Source: Diabrotica undecimpunctata
Taxonomy: Eukaryota; Arthropoda; Insecta; Coleoptera; Chrysomelidae
Length of the DNA: 64,000 bases
Reading direction: 5' to 3'
Assembly: GCF_040954645.1 (NCBI RefSeq)
Contig: NC_092807.1
Location: 51,096,991 to 51,160,990 of the forward strand
The notes beneath the pieces are model-generated. The model was not told the DNA's origin. It ran no database searches and worked only from the letters and a program-made list of their open reading frames with translations. The position numbers and the translations under genes were made by a program. This document shows, piece by piece, positions 1 through 10,470 of the stretch (its first letter is position 1; each line of letters opens with the position of its first letter).

Positions 1-292
1 TTTATATATTGTCTCACGGATTTCAAATTTGCAACCTTTGGGAAGATCTATAGTCTTTGGTTGTCGGCGAGATTTATATTGTGCGACATTTTGTTCAGTT
101 TGTCCACTTTTTTTTGCTTTTTGCAAAACCGACTTTTGTTTCACTAATACAGAGTGCATGACACACACGTTTATGTACGGACTGAACTGGTCGCAAAGGG
201 TCCCCGTTGGTTTTCTCAGCAGTAAAATAAGAAAGTACATTAAATTTAAAGTTGTCTACATCTAAAACACGTCTCTTCATTTTTGGCTTCAA
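1..292 (-). pseudogene. N-terminal part of a DDE transposase-like gene, cut by window edge
   Basis: Reading the minus strand from about 292, a frame gives a conserved helical block with RRVLDVDNFKFNVLSYF followed by VHKRVCHALCISETKV. This resembles the helix-turn-helix N-terminus of an insect IS630/Tc1-like transposase family. A frame change near 95 is followed by DLPKGCKFEIRETIY in another frame, matching the next block usually seen in that family. The catalytic domain would lie to the left of base 1. At least one frameshift makes it a pseudogene. Family placement is from remembered motif pattern and is moderate to low. Confidence 0.4.
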
Positions 293-1019
293 TAAACAAA
301 TACACTACACTAAACTCTTTCTTAATGGACACCTATCTTCACCGGATACCTCTATACGGACTGTTTTTAAAACTAAAATCAGTCGGCGATATATGAAACT
401 GTATGTAAATTTTCGTTACATTTTAATATCTGTAACGACTTGGTACTTTAACTATCAATAGCCGGTATGTTATACCCGTTACTTTCGGAACTTTTAAGAC
501 TACATCCACTCAAAGCAAACAAATATTAAAAACTAACAAAGTGAAATTATTAGATTCTTTTTCTGGTTTCTGAACCATCGTTCTGCCAATTTCTTTTCAT
601 TTATATTAAAAATAGCATATTTCTTTTTATTACAGTTGTAGTACCTAATAAAGTAATAAAAGAGTGTAATATCAAAGAATCCCGGCACGCCTCTTTGGTG
701 TTTACATTTCACAGGAAACCAACCCAAATGTCTGATGAACATATTTGGCTTCATAGACGTCATTGTATTTATTCGTAGGAGCGTTTGCGTAAAAATTTTT
801 GTTATTTTCGGATTAAATTTCACAATAAATTTTGTGTCTATCTTAACATCTTTTAACTGGAATAATTTTAGTTTATATGTCATACTAACAGTAGATCCTT
901 TTTATTGGAATAATAATTAGACCAATTTACTTTCATACTTCTACTTGCACAGTAAAATATTCGTTGTCGCAATAATCCAAAACAGTTGTATATTCGTGGA
1001 ATAACCTATAGCAGGGGAG
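293..1019. other. AT-rich stretch without a recognisable gene
   Basis: The longest open frame is 116 codons on the minus strand (533-883), lysine- and phenylalanine-rich, and I cannot assign it to a family. It may be the upstream part of the transposon at the window edge. No repeat or RNA gene seen. Confidence 0.3.
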
Positions 1020-1159
1020 TGGACAACAACCTTTATAAACCAAGTCACTCTACCATGGGTTGAAGAAGAAGCAGTTTATCCTCTTCAAATAGCAAATATC
1101 AATAACATTGCAAAGGACAGTCTACTAAAGAAATTTAGTCTTAAATAATTGCAGAATAG

Positions 1160-2858
1160 TATTAATAAGCACAAAAATACAGCTCCTGATATCGATAACA
1201 TTCATTATATAATGTTATACAACTTTCCATTGTCCTGCAAAATTATTTTGTTAGAAATAATAAATAATATCTGAGAAACCACGCAATATCCAGAAGATTG
1301 GAAGAAATACATTATAATTCCAATGTTGAAATCGCAAAAAGATCCAAATCTAACAGAATCCTACAGAAGTATATTACTGGCATCCTGTGTAGTACTAAAA
1401 ACATTTCAGCGAATGCTCAAACAAGAATGGAATATTGGCTAAAATCCAACCTCAAACTACCAAAATATCAGTTTGGGTACAGAAAAGCTCATTCCATAAT
1501 AGCAAATATTACTCATCTACTCACTGACATTAATATTTCATTCTCATTAAATCGTTCTACCATAGCGCTGTTTATGGATATTGAGGGAGTCTAAGATAAA
1601 AAAAATCTAGGAATTCTACATTAAACAATAGTGCGAATTGGATTTAGTTGTGAATTTTCTAGAAACATAATAAAATCATATCGTAATCGCATAATTAACC
1701 TTAAAGTAAATGAGAAAACTTTAGATACAAGAACAACAAATCTGGGATTACCTCAGGGTAGCGTTTTAAGTCCTATATTATATACAATATATACCTTCGA
1801 CCTAGAAAAGCTAGACAAAAAAAAACGAATTCAGGGACATCAAGATACTGGAATATGCTGACGATATATGCATTCATATTGACAATAATTGTGATCTTGA
1901 ATCTGGTTACAGTTCTTTAAACTAATTTTTTCTTTAATTTAGCCAATGGTGTCACGAGAAAAGTTGAAAGATTTCACTAACGAAATCGAGATCATGTATA
2001 TTCACCAGGAAACGAACAGTTCCCAATGAGATTGTATTACAAGAGCATAGTTTTCCCGTTATTTCTCAAGTAACATACCTAGGAGTAACAATAATTAATA
2101 GAAAATTAGTATGGAAAAAGCACATAGAAAGAATATTAAAAACTATTCTTACAGCTGGGGAGCCGATCCATAAATGTAGCTGTTATTATACAGGTCATTT
2201 ATTAGATCAATTCTGAATTACGGATGCTTTCTATACTCTCAACCAGCCTCCAGTAACCTAAAAAAGTTAATTTAGTGTCCAAAATTGTCACTTGGAGCCT
2301 TTAAAATTACACCAGTTTCAAATCTTCATGTAGAATGTTGCGAAATGCCTTTACAGCTAAGAAGAAAATATCTCTGTAATAAATTTTTATGGAAAATTTT
2401 ATCTAAAAATAGTAATCTATAGTTAGTAAAGTTCACAACCTATTTATAATGGATTTAACTAATAAGTACTGGAAAAAAAAGAATCACTAATTTTATGTAA
2501 ATCATATCAAGACTGCTTACAATATAAAGACAATGTATATAAAAAGGAACTGTTACCCATATAGCAAACAAACTTAACTTATGTGTCTGAGATAGAAATA
2601 CGCTTTGTAAGAGATTATTCTAATTATCCCTTTTAAACTTAGAGAGACTTATAAAGTCGTTGAGAAATGTGATGTTTAATTGAGACATAGAAAATGATTT
2701 TAAAAATTATCATATCATATTTACAGATGCATCTAAACAAGACGATAAAACGTCTTGTGCATTTTGGGGCCCTGCACAAAACTATTTCGATGCTAAAAAA
2801 CTTCCGAGTGAATTTTCAAATTATTCAGCTGAACAACTCGCTATATTAGAAGCATTAA
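1160..2858 (+). pseudogene. LINE reverse transcriptase and first half of RNase H
   Basis: RT motifs appear in order, in shifting frames. NTAPDIDNI and PEDWKKYIIIPMLK are at the N-terminal side. QFGYRKAHS is followed by FMDIEGV (box A, first catalytic Asp). GLPQGSVLSPILY is box B at about 1744. EYADDICIH near 1850-1875 is box C with both aspartates kept. VTYLGVTI near 2070 is in the thumb. RNase H starts with FTDASK near 2725 and runs to SAEQLAILEAL at the insertion point. Several frameshifts and in-frame stops rule out a functional product. The enzyme would copy LINE RNA at a nicked target. Confidence 0.8.
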
Positions 2859-3902
2859 GCCAGGGATACACATGCGTATAAAATGGGAAGGTGACTTGCA
2901 TACCAGTTGCTGGCATAAGCCAGTAACTGGTATCCACAAAACACAGTTGCGAGTAATTGGCATGCCAGTAGCTTGCATGCATGTACTGGCAACGCAAAAA
3001 AGCAGGAGTAGTTATAAAGCCGGTTACACACATGCCAGTAAATTGAGAAAGTAGCTGGCATGCCAGTTGCTGGCATAGGCCAGTAACTGGCAAGCACAAA
3101 ACACATTTGCTGGTAATTGGCTTGCCAGTAGCAAGGCCAAAAAGCAGGGTATATGTTTATACATGCCAGTGCTATTAAACAATCGACGGTTTTCATCTGA
3201 AACTAAAGTACTTGTTTTGTAATTAAAATTTTTTGACTTTCCAACAAAAAAAAGGAGACCCATGATCGATGGAAGATATTCGGAATGAATTAAACAAGCA
3301 AATATTGCTGATGACCACGGATATTGTTAGAAATTTAATAATGAATCCAAAGCAAACAAATCTGACAATTCTCTGCTAGCTACTGGTCTGCCCGTAGCAC
3401 GCGTTGCATTCGCCTTGCATCTCACAGCATGTACTAGCAAGAAAAATCAAATTCTTTGCGATTAGCTAGCATGCCGGAACTAGCATGCCAGTTAACGTAC
3501 ACACTTGCTAGTTTGGGGACAGTAGCTGGTGCTTGCTAGGTACTGGTATGCCATTTTGCTAGTAACAGTCATGTGTATCACCGGCTTAAAGCTAGAGATA
3601 CACATGTTCATGGCCACGGATATTGTTAGAAACTTAATAATGAAAACCAAACCGATCTAAAAAAAAAGAGAAACATTTTACTACTGGCACATTATTAGCT
3701 ATCACGTGCGTTCACACATGCCTGTGCTACTCTGCACGCATGTACAGTACATCAAAAAGCACGGTACCACGAAAAATCAAATTGCTTGCGATTAGCTGGC
3801 ATGCCCGTAAATGTTCACACTTGCCAGTTTGGGTATAATAGCTTGCGCTTGCTAGTTACTGGTATGCCATTGTGATAGTAAAAGGCATGTGTATCCCTGA
3901 CT
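2859..3902. mobile_element. TTAA-flanked non-autonomous DNA element with nested termini
   Basis: TTAA at 2855-2858 and TTAA at 3903-3906 bracket the insert. The ends are inverted copies: GCCAGGGATACACATGC on the left and, reverse-complemented, AGTCAGGGATACACATGC on the right. TTAA duplication is the habit of piggyBac-like transposases. The element sits inside the RNase H region of the LINE, and removing it restores collinearity. No transposase is coded. Related second termini lie inside: TAAAGCCGG at 3015 and CCGGCTTAA at 3581. The body is packed with TGGCATGCCAG and GCCAGTAACTGG palindromes. Confidence 0.7.
3315..3645. repeat. Internal direct duplication of the TTAA element
   Basis: CCACGGATATTGTTAGAAA followed by TTAATAATGAA occurs at about 3315 and again at about 3614. 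The following blocks, around 3451-3590 and 3780-3903, are also related: GCGATTAGCTRGCATGCC, then ACACTTGCYAGTTTGG, then a right terminus. The right end of the element is therefore present twice in tandem. Confidence 0.7.
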
Positions 3903-3906
3903 TTAA

Positions 3907-4806
3907 AATAGATTAAATCTAATTTATTTAATAATCAAAAATTTTTAATAATATTAGATTGCACAAGTGTTTATATAAACTTTCAAATATATCTACTAAT
4001 ATTAATATTAATTATATCTTACAAAATATATTATCCAATTTTAAATACCTGTACGAAGAAGGAAAAAAGTTTGTTTGGAATAATCCTCATTGTGGGACCA
4101 TCCATAAAAAAAAAGAAGACATACTAGCCAAGGAAGCATTGGATTCCGATAATTTTGTAAATTATTCATTAATTCCGGAAGACCTTTACCTACATTATTT
4201 CAAAAAATATAATTAGGCAGGAATGGATGGATAAATATGGTCATTCCACCAAAGGACTTTTGTATAAAGGCATTCAGTCAAAAATGTTTACCAAACCATG
4301 GTTCTGTAATTTTATAACCAAATGGTAAGATGTCATCAGAAGTATCTGTAGAACTCGATTTAATCATCTGCTAGCACTATCTCACCTATTTAAATTAAAC
4401 ATTGTAAATTCCCCAAACTGCGAGTGTGGGGAATATGGCACACTGTTTCAATGTAATAAGTATGAAAATAAAAATATGTATTGTGCAAACAACGCTTTAT
4501 TATTTAACTTACAAAAACTGCTATTGCATTATTTGGAGGACGCATTATAAAAACAGTATGCAATACGAACAGAGATTCCTAAATATTCGTCATTTTAATG
4601 AACGCAAGAAAGACGGTTTGAACATAGAAATCGTCAATTACAAAAAAGAATTCCTTCATTTTTCAGTATTTGATATTACCACCGCTACTCCTAATTACAC
4701 TTTCCAATCGATCTCGCATGAATCAGACGACTTTTCTAATAAATTCTTAAGGCATTGCTTCTCATTTATCAATAAGCGCAGCTCTGGATTCCATTATTCT
4801 TCCTAA
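3907..4806 (+). pseudogene. LINE RNase H C-terminal half and cysteine-rich tail
   Basis: The frame from 3959 gives LYEEGKKFVWNNPHCGTIH followed by KEDILAKEALDS, the typical end of LINE RNase H (normally W-P-H-C-G ... N-E-x-A-D-x-x-A-K). Downstream, in another frame, come GHSTKGLLY and then PNCECGEYGTLFQC, a degenerate zinc-knuckle tail as found at LINE ORF2 ends. The 4426-4806 frame probably carries the last residues. It continues the LINE on the left side of the TTAA insertion. Confidence 0.75.
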
Positions 4807-5540
4807 TGCATGATTTCTGTTCTGGGCCCGTTAAAATAAAAGCATCACCAATAAATCTCTCGTATGGACCCACACATTCATCCAAAATGTCTCAGATCTA
4901 ACGATCCGCCGTTAAACCTCCTCCACACCCTCTACCAAGCACGAAAACCAAGTCAGTTTTTCCATCCATGGAAATGCCTGCATAAAAAATACAAGAACCG
5001 CCTCCATATGACACAGTTTCTCGTATATAATATTGAGCAAATCGCTCTTCTGGCCTTCTATATACTCGAAGCCTCTTGTAGTTGCCGTGTAGGCAGATCC
5101 TACTTTCGTCGGAGAATAATATCTGGCTCCATTGATAGTTGTCTCAATCCAGATGTTCGTGAGCAACTTCTAATCGCCTTTATTTCTGGGCTGTAGTTAT
5201 CTTGGGACCAGTAGCTGCCTTTTTGATGTCAGGTTGGCTGCATTCAGTATCCTTCTGACTGTCCAAACGCTTGTAACCACACCTCGGACCTCTTTAAGCT
5301 CTTCTTTGTGATTAGCACCAGTCAAATGTCGATTTCGATGCAAGAAATCGATCATCTCCCTCCGTTGTTATTCGTTTACGGCCTCCTCCTTGTCGGCGGA
5401 CATAATCACCAGTATCTTGGTACAATCCCACAGTTTGTACATTTGAGTGAGGAACAAAAACTCTAGCCCAGGGTATGATAGTTTGGCGGAAGTTCTTGAT
5501 TTATTTTGCTACGGTTTCATTTACTTTCCCTTAGTACAAA
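4806..5540 (-). pseudogene. Tc1-like transposase relic
   Basis: Minus-strand reading recovers Tc1 blocks in order. HSNVQTVGLYQDTGDYVRRQ then GGGRKRITT is the end of the paired HTH. KKAATGPKITTAQ is the linker. WSQILFSDESRICLHGNYKR contains the first catalytic Asp (FSDES). RRPEERFAQYYIRETVSYGG and GISMDGKTDLVF follow, then GPYERFIGDAFIL. The block holding the second and third catalytic residues (HDNARPH ... SPDLNPIE) is not found, so the 3' part is lost where it meets the LINE tail. Stops and frameshifts are present. The HTH start is weak, near 5480-5540. Confidence 0.75.
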
Positions 5541-5810
5541 AGCTTCATGCCTTGCTGTTACTTTTATATTCCTTGCACATTTCTTTTTTTTTTTTTTGTT
5601 CACTTCAATTATCCAAGTGTGGCTTAGTAGGTAGTTCAAATCAACACCACACACCTTCGCAATACTCCTTTGAGTTACTAATGTATGTTCACTTAAAGTA
5701 ATAATATTAGTGCACGTTTTAGGGAGTCATATACGTCTTCAAAAATTAGAATCAAATAAAGCTCAGCCCATTTTACTTCAGCAAATTCACAAGATAAAAA
5801 GAATAACTAC
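5541..5810. other. Short gap with a poly-T run
   Basis: It holds a 15-base T run near 5585 and no recognisable gene. It lies between the Tc1 relic and the Harbinger element. Confidence 0.4.
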
Positions 5811-5813
5811 TAA

Positions 5814-5895
5814 CGCCCGATTTCATAATGGCAACCTAAAGTACACTTTAATTAATGTTCACTTTACACTAAAGTGCACTTTAGTGTTGCACCCG
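5814..5895 (+). repeat. Left Harbinger terminus with subterminal ACTTTA repeats
   Basis: After the terminal CGCCCGATTTCATAAT there are alternating inverted ACTTTA/TAAAGT units (AAGTACACTTTAATTA, GTTCACTTTACACTAAAGTG, CACTTTAGTG) and a second TTTCATAATA. These are probable binding sites for the transposase or the Myb-like protein (inference). Confidence 0.7.
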
Positions 5896-6033
5896 GTTTC
5901 ATAATACCTACAGCTCTTTTCATTAGTAAAAGTAAACTTTAGTGTTTAATTTGGTAGGTTGGTAATCGTGTTTATGTCAATTTTGCCGGGTTTTTGTCGA
6001 AATCAAAATAACTTGGTATATCTTTTGTATCTT

Positions 6034-6178
6034 AAATTGTTTGTAAAAGTTGTTAATTGTTTATAAAGTTAAAGTTAGTTGTTAATTGTTTGTAAAGTTA
6101 GTTGTTAATTGTTTGTAAAGTTAGGTATTAAAAGTTAGTTGTTATTTGTTTGTAGAATTAGGTGTTAAAAGTAAGTTG
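6034..6178 (+). repeat. Minisatellite upstream of the Myb-like gene
   Basis: Irregular tandem units of about 25-30 bp based on GTTAATTGTTTGTAAAGTTA end just before the ATG at 6185. They form the 5' leader of the Harbinger accessory gene. Confidence 0.65.
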
Positions 6179-6184
6179 ATAATT

Positions 6185-7247
6185 ATGTCTACAGCGAAAA
6201 GAAGTCGTTCTGTGAATTTCACAAAGAGGAGGAACTTTTACACATTGAGGAAGTCTCTAAATATAAATCAATCATAGAGTGTAAAACAACAAATAAACTA
6301 AATTGGAATGAGAAGGTTAGTTTTTATTATATATATTTTTGTTTATATATGAAAAATAAAAATTACATTTGCAGGAAAATGCCTGGAAAAAAATTGTGGC
6401 TAATTTTAACGTAAAAAACTTTCATGCCAGGACACTGGATCAAGTACGGGCCAAATATGATAACATAAAGAGCAAGGCAAGAAAGGAAGTTGCCAAGTTA
6501 AGGTGCTACCAAGGGGGGACTGGTGGTGGCCCATGCTCCAGTTTTAATTTAGACACCAGTACAGATGCTGTGCTGGATTTGATGAATTTAAAGACAGTAA
6601 TGGGTTTGAATGCAGAATTTGATTCTGATTCTATTGAAATCAATAAAGTACTAAGTTTAAACAGGTTTTTTTATAACATAATTATTAATTTCAATTGTTT
6701 TAGGATATACAAAATGATGTTGGAGAATTATTTGAAATGGATGTCAATAATGTATGCATATTTATATAAAGGTTGTATACATCTTTTCTAACACATTTTT
6801 TTTAGATTTTAATTGTTGAAGAATCATCAACAACATCAAAAGATGAATTTGAACATAGTGATAACAATACAGACTCCAAAATTTCTTTAGAAGTAGTTGA
6901 ACAGGTAGTAAAGATGTAATAAAAATGTACAGTTGTAATGAAATAATTCTTGTTTTTAGGATTCACCCAGAAAAAACTGGAACAAGTATGTTCCGGAAAA
7001 ATTAAAAAAAACAGCCCATCAAAAGCTGAGGCCTAAAGTTTTAAATCCTGCCATTGAGGCAAAGAAAAAATATTATGAACACAAGCTGGAAGTATTAATT
7101 GAAGAAAATCAAAGGCAAAAGGAAAAGGAAGAGAGGGAAAAGGCTAAACATGAGAGAGATATAAGGGAACAGGATTTAAAAATTAAAATATTAGAAATGG
7201 AATTAAAATTAAAACAAAAAATTTTGGCTCAACAAAATTTACAATAA
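6185..7247 (+). CDS. Harbinger accessory Myb/SANT-like protein, five exons, frameshifted in exon 1
   Basis: Proposed exons: 6185-6315, 6375-6647, 6704-6751, 6806-6904, 6960-7247. All introns are GT..AG and phase 0. Exons 1-2 form a Myb/SANT-like (Myb_DNA-bind_5 type) domain: EEVSKYKSIIECKTTNKLNW, then ENAWKKIVANFNVKNFHART and LDQVRAKYDNIKSKARKE, then a GGTGGGP loop. Exons 3-4 are acidic. Exon 5 is a lysine/glutamate-rich coiled coil (KQRQKEKEEREKAKHERD type) that ends at TAA. One base appears missing near 6221-6223: without it exon 1 hits a stop at 6280; with the other frame the domain reads through. In active Harbingers this protein helps the transposase enter the nucleus and bind the ends. 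It is either a fresh pseudogene or carries a sequence error. Confidence 0.75.
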
Positions 7248-7369
7248 ATATAGTGTACAAAAAGTGTTGTGTTTTGATGTCCCTTATATTCCACAAGTAA
7301 ATTGAAACTATTCAAAACATTTAAGAACACAGTACAGAAATTGCTTAATTAATAAATATGTACAAAAAT

Positions 7370-7900
7370 TATAAATATGTAAATTACTAAAATTAACCAT
7401 CATCTCTTATAAAATTTATTCTTGACAAAAGTAAAAATAGAACTAATACATTTATACATAATAACATAAATAGCTACAATTATAAAAATGTAAATTACTG
7501 AAATTGAGCATCATAATATCCTATAAAATTTCTTGACAAAGGTGAAAATAAAAATAACATAATGCATTTATACATAATGTATAGGTACAATTATTAAAAT
7601 ATCAATTATTGAAATAAATATAAAATTTATCTCAACAAAGGTGAAAATAAAACTAATACATTTAAACATAATAATATATACCTACAATAATAAAAATGTA
7701 AATTACTAAAATTTGAGCATCATAATATCCTATAAAGTTTATCTCAATAAAAATGAAAATAAAAATAAATCTAATACATTTATACATAAAAATATAGGTA
7801 CAATTATACAAGTGTAAATTTACTGAAATTGAGAATCATCTTATAAAATTTATCTTAAAAAAGGTAAAACTAAAAATTAATGTAATACATTTATACACAA
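7370..7900. repeat. Tandem array, about five units of ~110 bp
   Basis: Units contain ATGTAAATTACTRAAATT, then GAGCATCATAATATCC, TATAAAATTTATC, GACAAAGGTGAAAATAAAA and ATACATTTATACATAAT. Copies start near 7378, 7490, 7603, 7698 and 7816, so the period is 95-118 bp. The array fills the place of the missing transposase body. Confidence 0.75.
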
Positions 7901-7935
7901 TAATATAGTACTTAAGTATAAAACTAATTTAAATT

Positions 7936-8133
7936 TTATAATTTTAAATCTATAATTCTGCAAAATGCTTGTTCCAGTAAGGACATAACTGTTTCTTTTG
8001 TCAATCTAAATCTTTCATATAAACTTACATCATCATATTGGTTTATATAATTTATTCTTTCCCCATAAACTTTAGGTCGGCGGACATATATAAATTCATC
8101 TTCAGAAGAATCTGAACTTGTAGAAAAATTCAT
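7936..8133 (-). pseudogene. HARBI1-like transposase, N-terminal remnant
   Basis: From ATG at 8133-8131 the frame reads MNFSTSSDSSEDEFIYVRRP, then VYGERINYINQYDD and ERFRLTKETVMSLLEQ. This is the conserved start of insect Harbinger transposases. It then runs into unrelated codons and stops at 7936, after about 65 residues; a full protein would be several hundred. The DDE nuclease domain is absent. The frame can be opened upstream to 8184, but the conserved start matches the internal Met. Confidence 0.75.
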
Positions 8134-8269
8134 TTTAAATTTGAAAAAAAAATAAAAATGTAAACAAACTTGAAACAAGACCAAGACGATATAAGAATTT
8201 TGAGGTTAAACTGTCTATTGGTTTAGTAAAAGTGGACTTTAAGGAGTTAATTGACAGATTTCTACCATT

Positions 8270-8379
8270 TAACTTAATGTGAACTTTAAAGTAAGGTTAC
8301 AGTATTATGAAACTGAAATTTACACTTTAAAGTGGACTTTAATTTAAAGTTTACTTTAAATTGATTATGAAATCAGGCG
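8270..8379 (-). repeat. Right Harbinger terminus
   Basis: Mirror image of the left end: AGTATTATGAAACTG, then ACTTTAAAGTGGACTTTAA and AGTTTACTTTAAATTGA, ending ATTATGAAATCAGGCG before TAA. Spacing of the ACTTTA units parallels the left terminus. Confidence 0.75.
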
Positions 8380-8382
8380 TAA

Positions 8383-9110
8383 GCCTGTGATAAACAGAAA
8401 ACTTATCTTGATAAAATTTAGATAGATCGATGATATAACATCAAGTGAGCAAATAATGGTCGCTTCCCACGCACAGCACTGTAGTGCAATTTCTGGTTGA
8501 GCTTCACACATTCAAACAAAAAAAAATTTCACAGATTATTATTAACAATATTTCAATATTATATTTTATTGATTTAGTATCTATCTCATTACTACGATTT
8601 AAATATTACTTAAAAAATCGATTGAGAGTAATAAGACAAAATATATTATAGATTAAATCTAATGACATTAAAAAAGAGACCCCTATGACAGCTGAAACTA
8701 TTATTGTCTCGTGAATCTTTATACACTTAATTGAATATTTTCCTCATTAAGGTCGAGAAAACAGGATATTCCTATTGATGGAATACAAGAACAACGAAAA
8801 CAAATCGAGGAAAATCTAATTAACAATACGGGATAAAACGAAAATAAGCTTCTTTATTTTGGTTTCAGTTCTCAATAAACCAAAGTCGGCGCTACGCAGG
8901 GGGTCGGAATAACTTATGTCTGGGAGTTAATGAAAATATGGAAAACATGAAGCACAAAAGCGAATAAAAATATGTTTTTTTATATAATACATCTACATAA
9001 TCAATTATTAATAATTGAGATTTTACCATCAAAATGTTGCACACAGTTAAATTCCCCTAACAATGATTACATGATTTCGATTACTACTATTATGCTATAT
9101 GAAGAAGACA
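8383..9110. other. Unassigned gap
   Basis: AT-rich sequence with no open frame of note and no clear repeat structure. One GC-richer patch lies near 8885-8915. Confidence 0.3.
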
Positions 9111-9120
9111 AGTTGTAGGA

Positions 9121-9215
9121 GGCATCTTCCTATAAACAAAGATGGAGCTTCATGTGCTTTTTTAGACTTTAGAAAGGATTATGATACAAAAATTAGAGAA
9201 AATATGTAATAATCG
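9121..9215 (+). pseudogene. LINE reverse transcriptase box A fragment
   Basis: A short frame reads INKDGASCAFLDFRKDYDT, the box-A context of LINE RT (FLDFxKAxD) with the catalytic Asp kept. Stops follow directly. Too short to place by clade. Confidence 0.45.
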
Positions 9216-9237
9216 AAGATAAAATTGAATAATTGAT

Positions 9238-9310
9238 GGTGATAATAATTGATTTGAAAACAAAGTTTTCATTGTTTTATTGTTAGATAAAATTGAAATA
9301 AAACATGCTC
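9238..9310 (+). repeat. PLE terminal-repeat scrap
   Basis: TTTGAAAACAAAGTTTTCA, then TGTTTTATTGTTA, matches the tails at 31020 and 44960 (minus) that follow Penelope-like GIY-YIG genes in this window. Confidence 0.6.
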
Positions 9311-9539
9311 GAAGTAGAATAAGGACCTCATCGTCCAATAATATACTTAAACGTTATGGAAATGGCACCAGATCACTATTAGCAGCAACAGCCGACAAAA
9401 CAAAAATATGCAATTGGTTGTAGTAGGATATGACACAAAGAAAGGAGAGGAGATCTAAGATAAGACGATCCCCTGTCTACCATCATGTTTAAAAATTAAA
9501 ATTATTAACTAAAATTATTTTGGGAATGTAACTAACAGA

Positions 9540-10190
9540 TGCATAGTGAAAACTGAAACAACGAACCTGAAGTTATGGGTTTTGAGGAGGATGGACTTAT
9601 AATTAAATCAAGAAAAGAATAAATCGGAATTTTAGAAAGAAACAGAGATATTCAAAATAGGGAGGGAAGTATAATTTTTCAAACTTCACCAGAGTTAAAC
9701 ATTTTACTTATCTGGAAGTTGTAATTAAAGAAAAGGGACACAAAGATAAAGAAAGAAAAGATAGAATAGCTAAGCAGAATAAAAATTATATTAGTTAACC
9801 GTGGATAATAATAAAAGAGAAATGTTAGGATAAATCTATAGTGGAGAAAGGTTGTTAGAAGGATGGAAGAGGGAAAAAAACAGAAGGGGTATAGAGTTGT
9901 GTTATAGAGGTAGCACCTTTTATCGGAACGACCACATCGAGCGTCATAGACGGAAGGTGGTTCTTGATAACTGGTCCTCATAAGACAACTAACTCTCAAT
10001 TATGGCTCCACGTGCCACACCCCGGACAACTGCATTGGTCTGCAGGCTAAACTAAGTGAGGGTAACCAGATACAGCGAATGGTACGGATGCACATCAATC
10101 GAACTATTCAGAGCGGCAGCATCTAAGATCAGAATAGCCATGATGATTGCCAACCTCCGTCGCGGCGATGGCACGTAAAGAAGAAAAAGA
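9540..10190 (+). pseudogene. RTE-like LINE 3' part
   Basis: The RT thumb reads NFTRVKHFTYLEVVIKEKGH followed by KERKDRIAKQNK, near 9680-9790. The C-terminus reads WYGCTSIELFRAAASKIRIA then MMIANLRRGDGT, with a stop and an AAGAAGAAAAAGAAGA tail near 10180. Sequence between them is partly unrelated, so there is a deletion or rearrangement. The same 3' ending recurs at 19655, 29400 and 60880 (minus). Confidence 0.7.
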
Positions 10191-10199
10191 AGAACTGGC

Positions 10200-10470
10200 T
10201 ATGTACCTATGAACCTTTTATGTAGCTACAAGTAGCTACATAAAAACTAAAATCAATAGGATTCGTCCAGAAATAATGCAAAGATGCTTAGAATCGTCTG
10301 ACAGACAGGTCCAATCACCAAAAAACACAAGGGAAAATCAAAGAAAATATGGTTGTACAGTGTGGGAGAGGAACTAAGAAATATGATTGTCATGGAGTGC
10401 AGAGAGGAATCTAATGATGAAAATATCACATGCGAAATAGTATGGAAAGATTTTATAATATGTTTATAGA
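10200..10470 (+). pseudogene. LINE C-terminal tail fragment
   Basis: GPITKKHKGKSKKIWLYSVG followed by EELRNMIVMECREES resembles the R/K-rich end of LINE ORF2 (RGRPKKxWxxxVxEDLRxM). It is a separate copy from the preceding one. Confidence 0.45.

Larger units (their letters stand above)
1020..4806 (+). mobile_element. I-group-like non-LTR retrotransposon (RT plus RNase H), interrupted
   Basis: Collinear plus-strand fragments form one LINE ORF2: RT start near 1160, RT fingers and palm 1298-1900, thumb near 2060-2150, RNase H from about 2725, interruption by a 1044-bp element at 2859, the rest of RNase H from 3959, and a C-terminal cysteine-rich tail near 4410. RT plus a downstream RNase H domain is the layout of the I group of LINEs. 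Frameshifts and stops throughout show it is dead. The 5' endonuclease half is missing, as expected for a 5'-truncated copy. The right end abuts a Tc1 relic at about 4806. Confidence 0.8.
5814..8379 (+). mobile_element. PIF/Harbinger element with TAA target duplication
   Basis: TAA at 5811-5813 and 8380-8382 flank inverted ends: CGCCCGATTTCATAAT on the left and ATTATGAAATCAGGCG on the right. A 3-bp TWA duplication plus a two-gene layout (Myb/SANT-like gene and HARBI1-like transposase) identifies PIF/Harbinger. The 2566-bp copy keeps the Myb-like gene on the plus strand, but the convergent transposase gene is reduced to its first ~65 codons. Tandem repeats occupy the space where the rest should be. 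It can no longer move itself. Confidence 0.85.

Noticed and set aside
2821..3263. Overlapping minus-strand frames of 79-113 codons in the palindromic element
   Set aside because: Translations of TGGCATGCCAG repeats; repetitive Ala/Cys/Tyr content without domain.
3000..3600. CRISPR-like look of repeated short palindromes
   Set aside because: Repeats are irregular in length and spacing, have no unique spacers of constant size, and the context is eukaryotic transposon.
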